Source: Sulfurimonas sp.
GTDB taxonomy: Bacteria; Campylobacterota; Campylobacteria; Campylobacterales; Sulfurimonadaceae
Direction of reading: 5' to 3'
NCBI GenBank assembly: GCA_027066935.1
Contig: JAMOMX010000342.1
Location: 1-8,147, forward strand
Length of the DNA stretch: 8,147 nucleotides
The translations under genes were made by a program, and so were the position numbers. The notes under the pieces were generated by a model that did not search any database, was not told where the DNA came from, and saw nothing but the letters and a program-made list of their open reading frames with translations. Shown here one piece after another: positions 6,745-8,147 of the stretch (position 1 is its first letter; the number at the start of each line of letters is the position of its first letter).

Positions 6745-6760
6745 TAATAAATTACTACCT
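6739..6760. terminator. Hairpin across the convergent gene ends
   Basis: AGGTAATAA (6739-6747) pairs with TTACTACCT (6752-6760) with one A-C mismatch and a 4-base loop, spanning the helicase TAA (6742-6744) and the stop of the minus-strand gene (6755-6757). It could serve both converging transcripts. There is no long T-run on either side, so termination efficiency is uncertain. Confidence 0.35.
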
Positions 6761-7006
6761 ATTATTGTCGCCTTTTCGTCCATTTGCGCCTTGTCCACCA
6801 CTTGCTTGTCTTGATTTCATAAATGCAGCTTTATTTTCTGGAGTCATCGCTTCAACTCTTGATCGCATCTCTGCTCTAAAGTCTTCTCTGTCTTCAGCAG
6901 AAACAGTACTTCTTAACTCAGTTAACTCATCCATTGATAATTGCGAGTAGTCCGCAGCCATTAAACTCATAGTCGCTAAAAACATAGCTAGACTTAATTT
7001 TTTCAT
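6755..7006 (-). CDS. Small periplasmic DUF1104-like protein
   Basis: 83 aa. Residues 1-18 (MKKLSLAMFLATMSLMAA) are a clear signal peptide, with likely cleavage before Asp19. The mature start DYSQLSMDELTELRSTVSAE and the following DFRAEMRSRVEAMTPENK match the DUF1104 pattern known from Campylobacter and Helicobacter (short Sec-exported helical proteins of unknown role). The C-terminus is a hydrophilic Gly/Asn/Arg/Lys tail (SGGQGANGRKGDNNR), probably disordered. The start has a good AAAGGA ribosome-binding site (minus strand, 7013-7018) 6 bases from the ATG. It is convergent with the helicase, with 10 bases between the stops, and appears monocistronic. Function is unknown; the family call rests on recognition of the motif pattern. 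Confidence 0.8.
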   Translation of the reverse strand: MKKLSLAMFLATMSLMAADYSQLSMDELTELRSTVSAEDREDFRAEMRSRVEAMTPENKAAFMKSRQASGGQGANGRKGDNNR

Positions 7007-7048
7007 AATATATCCTTTTATTGTTGTTTTAGTAAAAAAGAATCACCC

Positions 7049-7054
7049 TATATA
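7049..7054 (-). promoter_or_regulatory. Possible -10 box (TATATA) for the DUF1104-like gene
   Basis: Minus-strand TATATA within GCGTATATAGGG lies about 43 bases before the ATG (7006-7004), giving a leader of roughly 35 bases that includes the AAAGGA site. In such AT-rich DNA this match is weak on its own. Confidence 0.3.
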
Positions 7055-7193
7055 CGCTTGCAAAAATATAATGATGAAACTTTTAAAATGTTTCTTTGTC
7101 TTTAAAGATAGTGAAAGTATAAAACATAAGTGTTAGTGCAGTATTACTTGCATAAAAGATCGATTTTAAATTTAAAGGGAATAATTATTATAT

Positions 7194-7212
7194 ATTTTGT
7201 ATGATACAAAAT
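7194..7212 (+). promoter_or_regulatory. Perfect 19-bp dyad (operator-like) over the putative promoter of the AsmA-like gene
   Basis: ATTTTGTAT-G-ATACAAAAT is a perfect inverted repeat with 9-bp arms and a single central base, ending 22 bases before the ATG at 7235. It overlaps TATGAT (7200-7205), a fair -10 box that would start transcription near 7212. Its geometry suits a dimeric winged-helix or helix-turn-helix repressor site. It leaves the ribosome-binding site (GGAAG, 7223-7227) free, so translational occlusion is less likely. The regulator is unknown. Confidence 0.45.
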
Positions 7213-7234
7213 TACATTGTTTGGAAGAATTAAT

Positions 7235-8147
7235 ATGAAAGAAATTTTAAAAAAAACTTATGTCAAAGTTTCTATAATTATAATAATATTTTATACTATA
7301 GTTGGATTTTTATTATTGCCGTTTTTATTAAAAAGCTATTTAGGGGATATTACTCAAAAGTACCTAAATGCAAAGGCAAGTGTTAAGAGTGTATATTTTA
7401 ATCCTTATACTTTTGAATTTAGTATTGAAGATTTTGTAATTTATGATAGTAATAATGATGTTTTAGGAGAGTTCTCTTTATTAGATGTCAATTTTAATAC
7501 TCTTGGCCTATTTAAATCTAAACTATTATTTACAAATATTTATCTAAAAAATCTAAATCTTAATGTAGATATCAATAAAGAAAATATTTTTAATTTTGAT
7601 AATATTAGTTCTCACTTAGCTAAACAAGACAATGAAGCAAAAGTAGAGACTAAAGAAGATACAAAAAGTAAAACTACTATTTTTATAGAAAAATTTCATT
7701 TAGATGATGCTACTTTTGCATTTGCTGATGATAGAGGGGATGAAAGTTTTGAAATAAAAAGTCATCCTTTTGATTTTATGTTAAACGACTTTTCAACAGC
7801 TGCACAAGAAGAGGGTGTGTTTGAGTTTATGATTGCTACTTATAAAACAGGACAAATAAAATCTAGTGCAAAAATAAGGACACTTCCATTTAAAGTTGAG
7901 GGAGATTTTAATATTATTGATTTTAATACAAATAAACTTTATGGATATTTGAAGAAAAATCTAGATTTTAAAGTATCTGGCGATAACATTAATGCTAATC
8001 TAAAATATGCAATATCGTATGAAAATTCATTGTTAGACATTACGTTGTCACAAATTATTTTAGACCTTAAAAAAATGAATTTTTCAGCAAATAAGAATGC
8101 TTTAGGGTTTATAAAACTAGATGCTGGTGTAGATAACATAAATCTAA
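7235..8147 (+). CDS. AsmA-like / DUF748-family membrane-anchored protein, 3' end outside window
   Basis: ATG at 7235 follows GGAAG (7223-7227) with 7-base spacing; the frame stays open for 304 codons to the window end. Residues 1-10 are basic, about 11-33 form one hydrophobic segment (VSIIIIIFYTIVGFLLLPFLL), and the rest would lie in the periplasm. The pattern after the anchor is typical of DUF748 proteins of the AsmA superfamily: LLPFLLKSYL, then VKSVYFNPYTFEFSIEDFVIYD, then LLDVNFNTLGLFKSKLLFTNIYLKNLNLNVD and NIFNFDNI, followed by a charged linker (about 128-147) and repeated beta-rich segments (IFIEKFHLDDATFAFADDR). Relatives such as YhdP, YdbH and TamB form bridge-like beta structures linking inner and outer membranes and affect lipid transport or outer-membrane integrity; that role is inferred here. 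The family's usual length is much longer, so most of the protein is missing from view. Confidence 0.8.
   Translation, partial: MKEILKKTYVKVSIIIIIFYTIVGFLLLPFLLKSYLGDITQKYLNAKASVKSVYFNPYTFEFSIEDFVIYDSNNDVLGEFSLLDVNFNTLGLFKSKLLFTNIYLKNLNLNVDINKENIFNFDNISSHLAKQDNEAKVETKEDTKSKTTIFIEKFHLDDATFAFADDRGDESFEIKSHPFDFMLNDFSTAAQEEGVFEFMIATYKTGQIKSSAKIRTLPFKVEGDFNIIDFNTNKLYGYLKKNLDFKVSGDNINANLKYAISYENSLLDITLSQIILDLKKMNFSANKNALGFIKLDAGVDNINL

Noticed and set aside
6765..6950. Plus-strand open frame opposite the DUF1104-like gene
   Set aside because: The minus-strand gene has a signal peptide, ribosome-binding site and family pattern; the plus frame has none.

Overview
The window is AT-rich DNA that most resembles a free-living Campylobacterota (Sulfurimonas/Sulfurovum/Arcobacter-like) chromosome. 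The evidence is the RecA sequence (345 aa, with the epsilon-type MKIGMMGYGSPETTT form of loop L2), a DUF1104-type small periplasmic protein known mainly from this phylum, and AT-rich promoters with a recognisable TATAAT box but no clear -35. Genus assignment is inference from protein style only.

Layout. (1) Positions 1-1763: the 3' part of a large surface protein made of tandem cadherin-like repeats, ending in a DUF1566 (Lcl_C) domain. (2) 1764-2098: a short spacer with a 55-codon ORF that reads like a shrunken Avd, the accessory protein of diversity-generating retroelements (DGRs), plus an unassigned stretch. (3) 2099-2512: a small secreted protein that is a signal peptide plus a solo DUF1566 domain. 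(4) 2513-2664: an intergenic region with strong inverted repeats. (5) 2665-3702 (minus): recA. (6) 3703-3951: a divergent promoter region. (7) 3952-6744: a 930-aa Suv3-like DExH RNA helicase with a C-terminal four-cysteine zinc ribbon. (8) 6755-7006 (minus): a small DUF1104-like periplasmic protein, convergent with the helicase. (9) 7235-8147: the 5' part of an AsmA-like (DUF748-type) membrane-anchored protein that runs off the window, preceded by a 19-bp perfect dyad over its likely promoter.

The most interesting part is 1-2610. The two DUF1566 proteins end in 38-residue C-termini of identical length that keep a fixed frame (WSS..Y.PNTT.AW.V.F.GG.DS...KT..YY.RCV) but differ at 13 residues. 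At the DNA level the last ~120 bases are more alike (about 84% by hand count) than the domain just upstream (about 66%). Most differences in this segment change amino acids, and 11 of 19 have an adenine in one copy. That is the pattern expected of DGR variable regions, and the Avd-like ORF lies directly after the first one, where avd normally sits. No reverse transcriptase or template repeat is visible here, so this is best read as a partial, remote or decaying DGR target locus next to recA. In Campylobacter and Helicobacter recA is followed by eno, and here it is not.

The remaining genes look like ordinary chromosomal housekeeping or envelope genes: recombinational repair (recA), RNA metabolism (Suv3-like helicase) and envelope (DUF1104, AsmA-like).
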